The position numbers were made by a program, and so were the translations under genes. 64,000 nt of DNA from Succinimonas amylolytica DSM 2873 (GTDB lineage: Bacteria > Pseudomonadota > Gammaproteobacteria > Enterobacterales > Succinivibrionaceae). The notes beneath the pieces are model-generated. The model searched no databases. It was not told the DNA's origin and saw nothing but the letters and a program-made list of their open reading frames with translations. The number at the start of each line of letters is the position of its first letter. Positions within the stretch are counted from its first letter, which is position 1. The stretch is taken from NCBI RefSeq assembly GCF_000378405.1, contig NZ_KB899637.1, positions 336,374-400,373 on the forward strand. Reading direction: 5' to 3'. Positions 16,348 through 25,279 of the stretch are shown piece after piece.

Positions 16348-16463
16348 GTCGGATTCATTCCGGAGGCTTTCCCTTCAGGAAGATGTCAGGACTGCGTTTT
16401 ACGTCCTTGTTCCCGAATCTGACTGCGTTGATTTATCAGGGTGGCGATTCGGGCTTTTTATTT
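16348..16463 (+). promoter_or_regulatory. Cysteine-responsive transcription attenuator (antiterminator/terminator)
   Basis: Terminator: CCCGAATC (16412-16419) pairs with GATTCGGG (16446-16453), followed by CTTTTTATTT. Antiterminator: GTCGGATTC (16348-16356) pairs over nine positions, one G-U, with GAATCTGAC (16415-16423). Both stems use GAATC at 16415-16419, so they exclude each other. A ribosome stalled at the Cys codons would leave 16348-16356 free and allow readthrough. A ribosome reaching the stop codon would cover it and allow termination. Confidence 0.8.
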
Positions 16464-16551
16464 CCTGAAGCCCTTCATGACACCGGAACAGCATTAACAA
16501 ACAAGTAATCACCGATATCCGTCAGGATTGTTTTTTTTGGAGAAAAAAGAA

Positions 16552-17835
16552 ATGAGCAATTACAGATTTGAAACCCTTCAGCTTCACGTAGGCCAGGAAC
16601 AGGCTGATCCTGCTACCGATGCCCGTGCGGTACCCATTTACCAGACTACCTCCTATGTCTTCCATAACAGTCAGCATGCCGCTGACCGTTTCGGGCTTCG
16701 GGATGCCGGCAACATCTATGGCCGTCTTACCAATCCTACTGAGGATGTTCTGGAACGCCGTATTGCAGCTCTTGAAGGCGGTACCGGAGCGCTGGCGGTA
16801 GCCTCCGGTGCTGCAGCTATTACCTACGTAATCCAGGCTCTGGCGGCCTCCGGCGGTCATGTGGTGGCCCAGAAGACCATATACGGCGGCAGCTACAATC
16901 TGCTGGCGCATACTCTGCCGCAGTACGGGATTTCCACCACCTTTGTGGATATTCACAACCTTGAAGAGGTGGAGAAAGCCATTACCGGCAATACCCGTCT
17001 TATCTACATTGAAACTCTCGGCAATCCCAACAGCGATATTCCGGATATTGAGGCTCTGGCCGAAATTGCACATCGCCACGGTCTTCCGCTGGTTACTGAC
17101 AACACCTTCGGCACGCCGTATCTGATAAGACCTATTGAGCACGGTGCCGACGTGGTGGTGCATTCCGCCACCAAGTTCCTGGGCGGACACGGCACTACTC
17201 TGGGCGGAGTGATCGTGGATTCCGGCCGCTTTGACTGGAGTGCCTCCGGCAGATATCCGGGCATTGCCGCCCCCAATCCCAGCTATCATGGAGTTTCCTT
17301 CCAGCAGGCTGCCGGCCCCAATGCCCTGACTGTCTATATCCGGGCCATTCTGCTCCGGGATACCGGTGCTGCCATTTCTCCCTTTAATGCCTTCCTGCTG
17401 CTTCAGGGCGTGGAAACTCTGTCCCTGCGTCTGGAGAGACATGCGGAGAATACTGCGAAGGTGGTGGAATACCTTTCCCGGCATCCGCAGGTAGCAAGAG
17501 TGAATCATCCTTCACTCCCGGATCATCCTGACCATGAGCTTTACAAAAAGTATTTCCCAAATGGCGGAGCCTCGATTTTCACCTTTGAGATAAAGGGCGG
17601 TCAGGAGGCAGCCTGGAGGTTTATCGACAGCCTTAAGATTTTCTCCCTGCTGGCCAATGTGGCTGATGTGAAGAGCCTGGTGATTCATCCGGCCTCCACC
17701 ACTCATTCCCAGCTTTCGGAAACCGAGCTCCGGGAGGCGGGAATCACCCCGGGCACCATACGGCTGTCAGTCGGTGTGGAGCATATTGATGACATTATTG
17801 CCGACCTGGAAAACGGTTTTCAGGCAGTTAAGTAA
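16552..17835 (+). CDS. metY: O-acetylhomoserine sulfhydrylase (PLP enzyme)
   Basis: A 427-aa Cys/Met-metabolism PLP enzyme of the MetY type, which forms homocysteine from O-acetylhomoserine and sulfide; some members also use O-acetylserine. Landmarks are QTTSYVF near residue 30, YGRLTNPTEDVLERRIAALE, the PLP-binding lysine K208 in SATKFLGGHGT, and a C-terminal SVGVEHIDDI. Its length and the extended central region fit MetY rather than the shorter MetB/MetC/MetZ group. ATG 16552 is chosen because GGAG lies about 9 bp upstream; a TTG eight codons earlier is unlikely. It is the first structural gene behind the Cys attenuator and is followed 37 bp later by cysK. Confidence 0.92.
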   Translation: MSNYRFETLQLHVGQEQADPATDARAVPIYQTTSYVFHNSQHAADRFGLRDAGNIYGRLTNPTEDVLERRIAALEGGTGALAVASGAAAITYVIQALAASGGHVVAQKTIYGGSYNLLAHTLPQYGISTTFVDIHNLEEVEKAITGNTRLIYIETLGNPNSDIPDIEALAEIAHRHGLPLVTDNTFGTPYLIRPIEHGADVVVHSATKFLGGHGTTLGGVIVDSGRFDWSASGRYPGIAAPNPSYHGVSFQQAAGPNALTVYIRAILLRDTGAAISPFNAFLLLQGVETLSLRLERHAENTAKVVEYLSRHPQVARVNHPSLPDHPDHELYKKYFPNGGASIFTFEIKGGQEAAWRFIDSLKIFSLLANVADVKSLVIHPASTTHSQLSETELREAGITPGTIRLSVGVEHIDDIIADLENGFQAVK

Positions 17836-17872
17836 TTTTGAATTATTAGCGGATATTTGAGGAGACTATAAT

Positions 17873-18808
17873 ATGTCCGGCATTCATAAGAGTTTTGCCG
17901 ATCTTATCGGCGGTACCCCGCTTCTCGAAGTAACCAATATCGAAAAGGAGCTGGATCTTAAGGCTACGGTTCTCGTCAAGCTGGAGTATTTTAATCCGGC
18001 CGGAAGTGTGAAGGACCGCATTGCCCGCGCCATGATCGCTGACGCTGAGGCCCGCGGCGCCCTGAAGCCCGGTTCGGTCATCATTGAGCCCACCAGCGGC
18101 AACACCGGTATCGGCCTGGCAGCCATTGCTGCCTCCCGGGGCTATCGTATCATTCTCACCATGCCTGAGACCATGAGCGTTGAAAGACGCAATATTCTGA
18201 AATTCTACGGTGCCGAGCTGGTGCTTACCGAGGGTAGCAAGGGCATGAAGGGAGCTATTGCCAAGGCTGAGGAGCTGCACCGGGAGATCCCGAACAGCTT
18301 TATTCCGGGCCAGTTTGTAAATCCGGCAAATCCGAAGGTGCACCGCGAAACCACCGGTCCTGAGATCTGGAAGGATACTGAAGGCAAGGTTGATATCTTC
18401 ATTGCCGGTGTCGGCACCGGCGGTACCGTAACCGGTACCGGAGAGTACCTTAAGGAGCAGAATCCTGACATTAAGGTGGTGGCTCTGGAGCCTCTGGATT
18501 CGCCGGTGCTGTCCGAAGGCAAGGCCGGCCCCCATAAGATTCAGGGTATTGGTGCCGGCTTTGTTCCCGACGTTCTGAATACCGCCGTTTACGACGAAGT
18601 GTTCCGCGCTTCCAACGAGGATGCCTTCAGAACATCGCGCCTTCTGGCTAGGAAGGAGGGCATATCCGTGGGTATTTCCTCCGGTGCCGCTCTGTTTGGG
18701 GCCATTGAACTGGCAAAGCGTCCGGAGAATGCCGGCAAGGTGATCGTGGCTCTGCTTCCGGATAGCGGTGACAGATATTATTCGACGCCGCTTTTTGCCG
18801 CAGAGTGA
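17873..18808 (+). CDS. cysK: Cysteine synthase (O-acetylserine sulfhydrylase)
   Basis: A 311-aa fold-type II PLP enzyme making cysteine from O-acetylserine and sulfide. The PLP lysine is K47 in [11 protein letters not shown]. The substrate/phosphate loops [10 protein letters not shown] (about 77-86) and [12 protein letters not shown] (about 182) are intact, as is GISSGAA near the C-terminus. Length and motifs fit CysK/CysM type; I use cysK because of the close match to the CysK core. A GGAG site precedes the ATG. It is cotranscribed with metY, so both sulfide-assimilating reactions fall under the same leader. A strong terminator follows. Confidence 0.95.
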   Translation: MSGIHKSFADLIGGTPLLEVTNIEKELDLKATVLVKLEYFNPAGSVKDRIARAMIADAEARGALKPGSVIIEPTSGNTGIGLAAIAASRGYRIILTMPETMSVERRNILKFYGAELVLTEGSKGMKGAIAKAEELHREIPNSFIPGQFVNPANPKVHRETTGPEIWKDTEGKVDIFIAGVGTGGTVTGTGEYLKEQNPDIKVVALEPLDSPVLSEGKAGPHKIQGIGAGFVPDVLNTAVYDEVFRASNEDAFRTSRLLARKEGISVGISSGAALFGAIELAKRPENAGKVIVALLPDSGDRYYSTPLFAAE

Positions 18809-18890
18809 TTTCCTGGGAAGGAAGCGATTTATGATCAGGGACGTTCCCGGAGATTTCTGGCGAGTGTCCGGGACAGCCTGATCGGCATTA

Positions 18891-18934
18891 CCCTTCCGGC
18901 AGTTGGCTCCTGGAGCCGGCGGAAGGGCTTTTTT
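18891..18934 (+). terminator. Rho-independent terminator of metY-cysK
   Basis: CCCTTCC-GGC (18891-18900) pairs with GCC-GGCGGAAGGG (18915-18927), giving a long GC-rich stem, followed by six T residues. It lies about 85 bp after the cysK stop. Confidence 0.88.
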
Positions 18935-19030
18935 GATCCCGGAGAATTGATTTTTGAGAATTCCTGAAGCTTGTTGCTGATTCAGGGCATGACGAGCAGA
19001 GCAGACGGTTTATGATAATCAGGAGACAGT

Positions 19031-19672
19031 ATGACAGCAAGAGTACTATGCTTCGGTGATTCCAATACCTGGGGGTATATTCCCGGTGCTGCCGGGCATC
19101 CCAGACTGGATTTCGACGAGCGCTGGCCCGGGGTCCTGACCCGGCTTTCCGGAGTGGAAGCCGTGGAGGCCGGACTCTGCGGCCGCACCGCCTGGTTCGA
19201 TGATCCCCGGATTCCCGGCAGAAACGGTCTTGCTGCGCTGCCCGGAATTCTGGCAGAGTCCGGCTCTCTGGACTTTGCGGTGGTAATGCTGGGCACCAAT
19301 GACTGCAAGACCTGCTATCATGCCACTCCCGAGCTTATCGGGGAAGGTCTGGAGCGCTGCCTTGATCTGATAGCGGAACGGGTACCGGCCCCAGGGATTC
19401 TTCTGGTGTCGCCGGTGTTTCTCGGTACAGACGTCTGGCATCCTGATAAGGATCCGGACTTCAGTCCCGCCTCGGTGGAGCTTTGCCGGAAGCTTCCGCA
19501 GACATACAGTGCCATCGCGGCCAGAAGGGGGCATCGCTTCCTGGCGGCCTCGGATTATACTGAAGCCGGATGCTGGGATCTGGAGCATCTTGATACTGCC
19601 GGACATTTCCGGCTGGGGCAGGCGATTAGTGCGGAGCTTAACCGCATGATCCCGGATTTCCCGAAATTCTGA
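19031..19672 (+). CDS. SGNH/GDSL-family hydrolase (esterase/lipase fold), 213 aa
   Basis: All catalytic blocks are visible: block I FGDSNTWG with nucleophile S11, the oxyanion-hole Gly in block II, block III GTND near residues 91-94, and block V with the LDTAGH Asp/His pair near 190-197. No signal peptide is present, so the enzyme is cytoplasmic. The family cleaves ester bonds, often acetyl groups, in varied substrates; the one used here cannot be told. AGGAG lies 5 bp before ATG. It is a single-gene unit between the cysK terminator and the convergent viperin-like gene. Confidence 0.9.
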   Translation: MTARVLCFGDSNTWGYIPGAAGHPRLDFDERWPGVLTRLSGVEAVEAGLCGRTAWFDDPRIPGRNGLAALPGILAESGSLDFAVVMLGTNDCKTCYHATPELIGEGLERCLDLIAERVPAPGILLVSPVFLGTDVWHPDKDPDFSPASVELCRKLPQTYSAIAARRGHRFLAASDYTEAGCWDLEHLDTAGHFRLGQAISAELNRMIPDFPKF

Positions 19673-19811
19673 GAAATGCCATTCCCGTTCCCAGGGTTCT
19701 CTCCCATCGCATTTTTTCTTTTTTCCGCGGCGGGGGAGCTTTTTTGTCACGGAGAGCCCGGGAGGATCCGGAATGCCCCGGAGCCTTCCGGGCTTCATGA
19801 ATGGTCTAGGT

Positions 19812-20777
19812 TCAGAAGGTATACCGGGAACGGTAGAGTCTGTCGTTAAAGCTGAGCCTGGCGAGTCCCGCGGCGAGATCTCCGTTTGCGGCGTCGGCCA
19901 CCGGAACATAGCTGTCATTCAGGGTGTTATCCACCAGAAAGCCCCGGGCGTCGATCATCAGATAGGCCGCATGCAGATCGCTTTCCAGCACGGCCTCGCA
20001 GGTATCCGAGATTCTGGTTTTCACAGACAGGGCGGCGTCCCGGTCAGAAATTCTGAGTCCGGTGTTGCGTTCGGCATAGTCCCGGTATTCGTGATCCGAA
20101 ACCACAATGTCCGCATTGGAGAAGCTGGCGTTCCGGAACAGATTCATCTTGAAGATTTTCCAGCGGGAGACCGGCATGGTCCTGATGAACCGGGCCATGT
20201 TTTCGGATTTGTTGAGTGCGGAGACCACCGTGTTGATCTTGATGCTGCAGTTCCCGCTGATCTGGACCACAGTATCCAGCAGGGAGGCAAGCCGCTCGCT
20301 TCCCAGGATCCGGCCGCTTCCGGTGCACCGGCCGATTTTCTTCAGGGTTTCCGGATTCATGCTGTCTATGGAGAGCCCGAGGCAGGAGAGCAGGGGGACA
20401 TGTCTTTTCAGCCACGCATCGGTCATCAGAAATCCGTTGGAGATTACGGATACCGGATGTCCCAGGGAATGGATATACGAGGTGATGGCGGTAAAATCCG
20501 GATGCATAAGAGGCTCGCCTCCGGCAATGTTGAAGGAGCAGCCGGGCACAAGGCTCCGGCAGCGGTCGATGATTTTCCGCCAGGTGTCAAAGCGGAGTAC
20601 CCGGCAGGATCCGAAATGGGCGAAGCAGTGCCGGCAGCGGTAATTGCAGGTTTCAATAATGTGGAGATTGAACTTAAGTCCGTGCCGGGGCATCTGAGGG
20701 GTGGCGGTTCCGGAAACGGCAATGGGAGCAAAGCCGGAAGTGCAGCCGGAAACGGAGCTGGAATTCTGGGCGGTCAT
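19812..20777 (-). CDS. Prokaryotic viperin-like radical SAM protein (putative antiviral nucleotide synthase)
   Basis: A 321-aa radical SAM protein with the cluster motif C44-x3-C48-x2-C51 (TCNYRCRHCFA) preceded by FNLHIIE. The spacing and flanking residues are those of viperins. Further viperin hallmarks are FNIAGGEPL, VSVISNGFL, SIDSMNPET with an IGRCTGSGR, and above all KINTVVSALNKSENM followed by PVSRWKIFK. Animal viperin has KINSVINRFNVEEDM and PVRWKVFQ at these places. The C-terminal YLMIDARGFLVDNT also matches. Viperins convert CTP, GTP or UTP to chain-terminating 3'-deoxy-3',4'-didehydro nucleotides. ATG 20777 is chosen for its GAGGTG site; a GTG four codons earlier is less likely. No nucleotide kinase is adjacent. 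Substrate choice is unknown. Confidence 0.85.
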   Translation of the reverse strand: MTAQNSSSVSGCTSGFAPIAVSGTATPQMPRHGLKFNLHIIETCNYRCRHCFAHFGSCRVLRFDTWRKIIDRCRSLVPGCSFNIAGGEPLMHPDFTAITSYIHSLGHPVSVISNGFLMTDAWLKRHVPLLSCLGLSIDSMNPETLKKIGRCTGSGRILGSERLASLLDTVVQISGNCSIKINTVVSALNKSENMARFIRTMPVSRWKIFKMNLFRNASFSNADIVVSDHEYRDYAERNTGLRISDRDAALSVKTRISDTCEAVLESDLHAAYLMIDARGFLVDNTLNDSYVPVADAANGDLAAGLARLSFNDRLYRSRYTF

Positions 20778-20889
20778 AGGGCACCTCACTGTTGTTTTCT
20801 GATGGCTGGGGGGACTGTCAGGCGTTGCTACTGCCTTTTCTAAATTATCGGCTACCCGGAAGGCCGTTACGGAATAAAAAGGTGCGGAC

Positions 20890-20932
20890 TGTAATGCCCC
20901 CGTAAGTTGAACAAACCTGCGGGGGCATTACA
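20890..20932. repeat. Perfect 13-bp inverted repeat
   Basis: TGTAATGCCCCCG (20890-20902) and CGGGGGCATTACA (20920-20932) are exact reverse complements around a 17-nt loop. The hairpin lies 43 bp after the stop of the leftward ATPase gene, and T residues appear about 10 nt beyond its minus-strand 3' side. It may be a loose terminator, or a mobile-repeat relic. Confidence 0.75.
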
Positions 20933-20974
20933 GCGAGATCCTTTGAATGTAAGAATTAGTATTGACTGGAGTGT

Positions 20975-22627
20975 TTAATCGAGTTTTTCAATCAGGCACC
21001 GGTGCTCCTTGGTCTTAGTGCTGTAATTGATTCCTGCAATAATGATATTCCGGTATTGTCCGGTATAGCGTTTGAAATATTCCTGAGATTTAATCTGGCT
21101 TATTGCCTCTTCTGCAGAACCGTCATATTTAAATTCAATCAGGATAAGAGGCTGTCTCCCTGTTATTGGCTCATACACTAAATCAGCACGTCCCTTACCT
21201 GCCTGATCTTCCCGGTGACAGCTGTAATCATCAAGAGTTGCCCATAAAAGACCGGTCATCACGCAGTATGTTAGAGATTCCTCGTCGTTGTAATCGAGAA
21301 GAGCTACGGCTGAGGAATTATGGATTTCCTGAATAATTGCAGATACGGTTGCTCCGTCAAGTTCCTTAATAGCATTGAGCAGATTTTCAGACCGTTTGAT
21401 GTTTGCCATCCGCCCGTACCAGTTCTGCTCTCTGACAATGTCCATCAATGCAGCCTTGATTTCGGCATTAGGAACATAGGCAGTTTTACGATATTGATTT
21501 TTTGTTTCTGAACATCCAAGATAGCCAAGACATACCAGAAGACTGAATACATCATTCTTATCTTTTATGTTCACCATGTCATTCTGGAAATTGGCACAGC
21601 TGAAAGTAACTTCATCTCCTTCAATTAAACTGATAATGTCTTCTCTTATGCCCTGAAAATCAGTGTTGATGAGGCGGACAAATTCTTCATTTGACGAAGT
21701 TCCGCTCCAGTAGCTGATACATTCGTTTCGGCTGACAGCCTTGCATACTGAGTTAGGATTGTAAATATCAGTTCCTTTTATTTTGTAGCCCTCGTACCAT
21801 TCCTTTAAATTCTGATGTGAAACTTTACAGTTAGGTGATTTTACAATGTTGGCTACTTCATCCTCCGTAAAACCAAAGTAAGGAGCATAATTCCCCGGAG
21901 AGAGCATGTTATATTCATCAAAGCCATTCAATGCTGATTGGGAATTGTATTTTTTGATTGGCAGAATGCCGGTGAGATAAGCTAATGCAAAGCAGGCTTT
22001 ACCGCCATCGGATTTAAACAGATTTTTTAACAGTCTGATAAATTTCTTCTGCAAAATTTCGTCATCACGGTATTCACGATATACCAGATCCCACTCATCC
22101 ATAATAAAAATGAATTTAGTATTTAAATCCTGGGTGATTGCAAGTAGAGTTTCCAGAAGCCCGGTATTTCCAGTCTGATGATTTTCGAGACATCCGGAAA
22201 ATTTACTGCTGGATTTTAACTCTTTAATGACTGAATATTCGAAATAGTCAACCAGATCATTAACATTTTCGACGCTCTGTTTCTGACTGGAATAACCATC
22301 AAACAGTCCGTCAATGGTATTCATATCAATGTAGATGACATCGTATTTATTAAGATGTTCGACATAATCGCTTTTATCAGCAATATGCAGACCGTCAAAT
22401 ATTTTTTTGTCGGCATATCCTCTGGAATAATAGGCTAAAAGCATATGAGCCGTTACGGTTTTACCGAATCTGCGGGGACGGGTTACAGCCATAAAACGGT
22501 CGTCTTCATTTAGTCTTTTATTGGTTATTTCAATAAAATCAGATTTATCAACAAACAAATACCTGTCTTTTCTGTTGGCAAGACTTACAAAGCTGTTTTC
22601 TATGGTCGGATTCAGAATGATTCCCAT
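20975..22627 (-). CDS. AAA-ATPase-like / PD-(D/E)XK nuclease family protein, 550 aa
   Basis: The N-terminal half matches the AAA-ATPase-like family (PF09820): VDKSDFIEITN, then a P-loop variant VTRPRRFGKTVTAHM, and FIMDEWDLVYREY as the Walker B region. The C-terminal part carries a PD-(D/E)XK-like core (GKGRADLVY, then LILIEFKYDGSAEEAI). ATG 22627 is chosen for GGGGAG about 10 bp upstream and for agreement with the paralogue's start at 51555. Proteins of this type are abundant in gut anaerobes and are of unknown function; mobile-element or defence links are often suspected. The base composition is visibly more AT-rich than neighbouring housekeeping genes. Confidence 0.88.
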   Translation of the reverse strand: MGIILNPTIENSFVSLANRKDRYLFVDKSDFIEITNKRLNEDDRFMAVTRPRRFGKTVTAHMLLAYYSRGYADKKIFDGLHIADKSDYVEHLNKYDVIYIDMNTIDGLFDGYSSQKQSVENVNDLVDYFEYSVIKELKSSSKFSGCLENHQTGNTGLLETLLAITQDLNTKFIFIMDEWDLVYREYRDDEILQKKFIRLLKNLFKSDGGKACFALAYLTGILPIKKYNSQSALNGFDEYNMLSPGNYAPYFGFTEDEVANIVKSPNCKVSHQNLKEWYEGYKIKGTDIYNPNSVCKAVSRNECISYWSGTSSNEEFVRLINTDFQGIREDIISLIEGDEVTFSCANFQNDMVNIKDKNDVFSLLVCLGYLGCSETKNQYRKTAYVPNAEIKAALMDIVREQNWYGRMANIKRSENLLNAIKELDGATVSAIIQEIHNSSAVALLDYNDEESLTYCVMTGLLWATLDDYSCHREDQAGKGRADLVYEPITGRQPLILIEFKYDGSAEEAISQIKSQEYFKRYTGQYRNIIIAGINYSTKTKEHRCLIEKLD

Positions 22628-22806
22628 AACTTTAATCTCCCCGAACTCCACATCATCGGCTGTCATTTTAGCACGGCGCCGAATTTTTATCCGTGATATG
22701 GGACGGAACTTCCTGTGAATAAATATCAGTGCTGTTTATATGTTAGTAATTTAACTGGTCTTAGCAAATAATTAAACTGTTGTCTGATACTTGATCCGTG
22801 AACAGG

Positions 22807-23073
22807 TCATTCATCAAAATACTGCCTTCTTATCATCATTTGTTTAAATTTTTCAGCCTCTCTGGCACATTCGCTTTCTGTCATACTGGAACTGTATCTT
22901 TCATGCGGATGAGTCTCATAGTATTCTTCCTGAAAAACCACCGCCCGGCAGATGAACTCTTCGGTGGTGTGGGAGTCTATCCCCCCCTGCGCGATTATGG
23001 CACGCGGCGGTTCATACTCAGGATTTGTCAGGATGGGAATAGCGGCAAAACGTGACCTGTACTGTAAAATCAA
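22807..23073 (-). CDS. Small hypothetical protein or gene fragment, up to 88 aa
   Basis: The frame ends RRQYFDE and has a well-mixed soluble composition (TTEEFICRAVVFQEEYYETH, then SECAREAEKFKQMM), which looks protein-like. The only available start is TTG at 23073, with no ribosome site. It may therefore be the 3' remnant of a longer gene. It lies between the ATPase-like gene and the pilin gene. I recognise no family. Confidence 0.35.
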   Translation of the reverse strand: MILQYRSRFAAIPILTNPEYEPPRAIIAQGGIDSHTTEEFICRAVVFQEEYYETHPHERYSSSMTESECAREAEKFKQMMIRRQYFDE

Positions 23074-23283
23074 TTTTTGGCAGTTGTATTATGGGGAGTT
23101 CTTCACGGATGAACTGACGAACTGCCTGTTACAATTAAGAAGTGGGGCTGGTGTTGTGTCCAGACTGTAAATATGGATGCTGCCGTACATATTAATTCAT
23201 AAAGCCGGCCTGTTTTTCGGGCTTTAGGAACGGCGTTATAAAAACTGTGGATCATGGGATGCTGCCATAGAAGGGGGCCAAAA

Positions 23284-23865
23284 ATGAAAAGACATCGTAT
23301 GCAGGGGTTTACGCTGATAGAGCTGGTGGTGGTGATTGTTATTCTGGGCATTCTGGCGGCCACGGCAGCTCCTAAGTTTATGGATATCCAGAAGGATGCC
23401 CGTATTGCCAAGCTGGAAGGACTGAAAGGGGCTATCCGCAGTGCGCAGAATATGACCCGGAGCAAGGCGGTTATTGCCGGACTGGAGACCAAGGATGCGC
23501 CTCTGAACGGCACACAGATTTACGTGTGCGAAAGCGGATCGGCCACCGATACCTGCAACGCTTCAAACGGAATAGCAATATCCCATGGCTATCCGGCTGC
23601 GAGTGCGGCCGGCCTTCTGAAGGCGCTCGATCTAGATGCTGTTCAGGCCGATGATTCCAATGTCAGGCAGCATGACTGGGCGTACCGGATTAAGGACTGG
23701 GGGAACGGAAAAGGCCAGATTCTGATTGCGCCATCCGAGATGCCGGTTCCGGAGCAGTATCAGAGCGAGAGCCCGGCATCAGGCTGTTTCATCTTCTATG
23801 ATCATCCCTATATGGAGTCGTCGGTGCTGAAGAAACAGCTTATTGTGGTTACCGACGGATGCTAG
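23284..23865 (+). CDS. Type IV pilin-like / MSHA-type major pilin
   Basis: A 193-aa prepilin. The class III leader MKRHRMQG is followed by the cleavage/methylation motif FTLIELVVVIVILGILAA, with the conserved Glu five residues after the cleavage site. The remainder (APKFMDIQKDARIAKLEGLKGAI) is close to the MshA group of mannose-sensitive haemagglutinin pilins. Two C-terminal Cys residues (SGCFIF and DGC) could form the D-region disulfide. ATG 23284 is supported by AAGGGGG; a GTG-type upstream extension is not needed. No pilus assembly genes are adjacent, so it would rely on machinery encoded elsewhere. It ends with a strong terminator. Confidence 0.88.
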   Translation: MKRHRMQGFTLIELVVVIVILGILAATAAPKFMDIQKDARIAKLEGLKGAIRSAQNMTRSKAVIAGLETKDAPLNGTQIYVCESGSATDTCNASNGIAISHGYPAASAAGLLKALDLDAVQADDSNVRQHDWAYRIKDWGNGKGQILIAPSEMPVPEQYQSESPASGCFIFYDHPYMESSVLKKQLIVVTDGC

Positions 23866-23885
23866 CAGAAGTATTTTAGGACCGG

Positions 23886-23913
23886 GGAGATCCTGGGGGA
23901 TCTCCTTTTTTTT
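23886..23913 (+). terminator. Rho-independent terminator after the pilin gene
   Basis: GGAGATCC (23886-23893) and GGATCTCC (23898-23905) pair perfectly over a 4-nt loop and are followed by eight T residues. It sits 20 bp after the stop codon. Confidence 0.92.
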
Positions 23914-24103
23914 GCCGTATGAGGATGGGAAATATACCGCGAGTACCGGAAATCAATTCCTGACAGTGCTGGTGAATGGGGGAAGGATGCCGGTATGCGA
24001 TGGTGAATCATCCCCGGAAAGGATCCTTTTATCTCCCGGACTTCGGGGTAACCTCAGAAGGAGCTAACAGGGGAGGGGCTTTCCTTATGCCTCGCCCGTG
24101 CTG

Positions 24104-24595
24104 CTAATTTCTGCCGAACAGGGGCCTGCAGGATTCTTCAATGTATTCCAGCTTTTTCAGGCTTCCTTTTTTAGGCTTCACCTCTCCCGCCTTTTTACCA
24201 TCGTAGTAGAACTCTATTTTTGCGGCCGCTGACACTGCTTTGATAAAAGCCTTCCAGTTGTCGGCACCAGACTGACTGGAAGTAATCACATTGGGAACCC
24301 CGTACTGGTTTGCCCCCTTATCAAAGGTGTAGGCGGTGCCGCTGATGAGGATTTCGAGTTTATGATCCTTCTGGGCAAAAAGATCCGTGCCGTTAACCAT
24401 AACCTCTATCATGTGCTCTGCGGTGTTGCTGAAGGCTTCGTTACAGGCTATGCGGAAACTTGCCTTCCCATTGGAAATGCTGTATTCCTGCCAGCCCTGA
24501 CCAAATCCGCTGTCCCAGATATTGGGTGCGGCCAGAGCTTGAGCGGAAAACAGAAAGGTAAAATATGCAAAAATTTTTGAAACCTTATTGTTCAT
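24104..24595 (-). CDS. Secreted hypothetical protein, 163 aa
   Basis: A Sec signal peptide is evident (KIFAYFTFLFSAQALA, cleavage likely after ALA-A). The mature 140 residues contain two Cys residues (RIACNEA and ESCRPLF), one near each end, which could form a disulfide. The sequence is rich in beta-prone segments (HKLEILISGTAYTF, KIEFYYDGKKAGEV). AAGG at 8-bp spacing precedes the ATG. I recognise no family. It is a lone leftward gene in the accessory region. Confidence 0.78.
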   Translation of the reverse strand: MNNKVSKIFAYFTFLFSAQALAAPNIWDSGFGQGWQEYSISNGKASFRIACNEAFSNTAEHMIEVMVNGTDLFAQKDHKLEILISGTAYTFDKGANQYGVPNVITSSQSGADNWKAFIKAVSAAAKIEFYYDGKKAGEVKPKKGSLKKLEYIEESCRPLFGRN

Positions 24596-25279
24596 AAAAA
24601 TACCTTATTACTAATACCGGGCAGTATGGGGAATTAAACAGTTTAACTGCACTTTCCTGACATAACGAATCAGTTGTATCAAAACATATCTTATATCTTT
24701 GTGCTTTGTAAACGTATATGTATAATTTATGGTTATAACGTGCTGAATGTCTGTGATTTACCATGACAGCTATTTTCTGATGCTAAAAAGTGCTACTGGA
24801 AATAGCAAGGTTTTCGGGATGCTATGGTGATGAAGATAAGAGATTTAGCTAAGAGGCTGCCCCTATAAACTCAAAGTCTGAGGTACTGGAACAGATGTGT
24901 GTTTAAACAGGATTCCTCAATAAGACGGATAGTAATTAAATGATCTTGTTATGCCGGAGACCACGGTTTTACTGTTGTGGACAATATAATACTGCGGTGC
25001 CCTCATTTAATGAAATCAAATCAAAGGGGGGGAGGTGTGAAGATTTTTAAAATGAGGAAGACTGGAATGTGCCCGGATATGACAACATCTCAAGGTGAAG
25101 TGATGTAGCATAGTTGAGACTGTGTTTTGATATTGGGCTGGTTTTTATATTTTTCTTTACCTTTTCTTTTGGGCTTGTCGTTATCACCCCACGTTTTGTT
25201 AACAAAGCAATTCTTTTCATGCAAGAGTTTTGACATGGGGGGGACAGACTCTGAAACAGTATTCTCATGAGGCACATGT
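24596..25279. other. AT-rich intergenic region upstream of the kinase gene
   Basis: About 680 bp between divergently oriented genes. AT-rich stretches near 24680-24740 could hold promoters for both directions. A GGGGGGAGG purine run occurs near 25026. No frame is convincing: candidates at 25047-25323 (minus) lack ribosome sites. The region may contain decayed sequence from past insertions. Confidence 0.45.
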
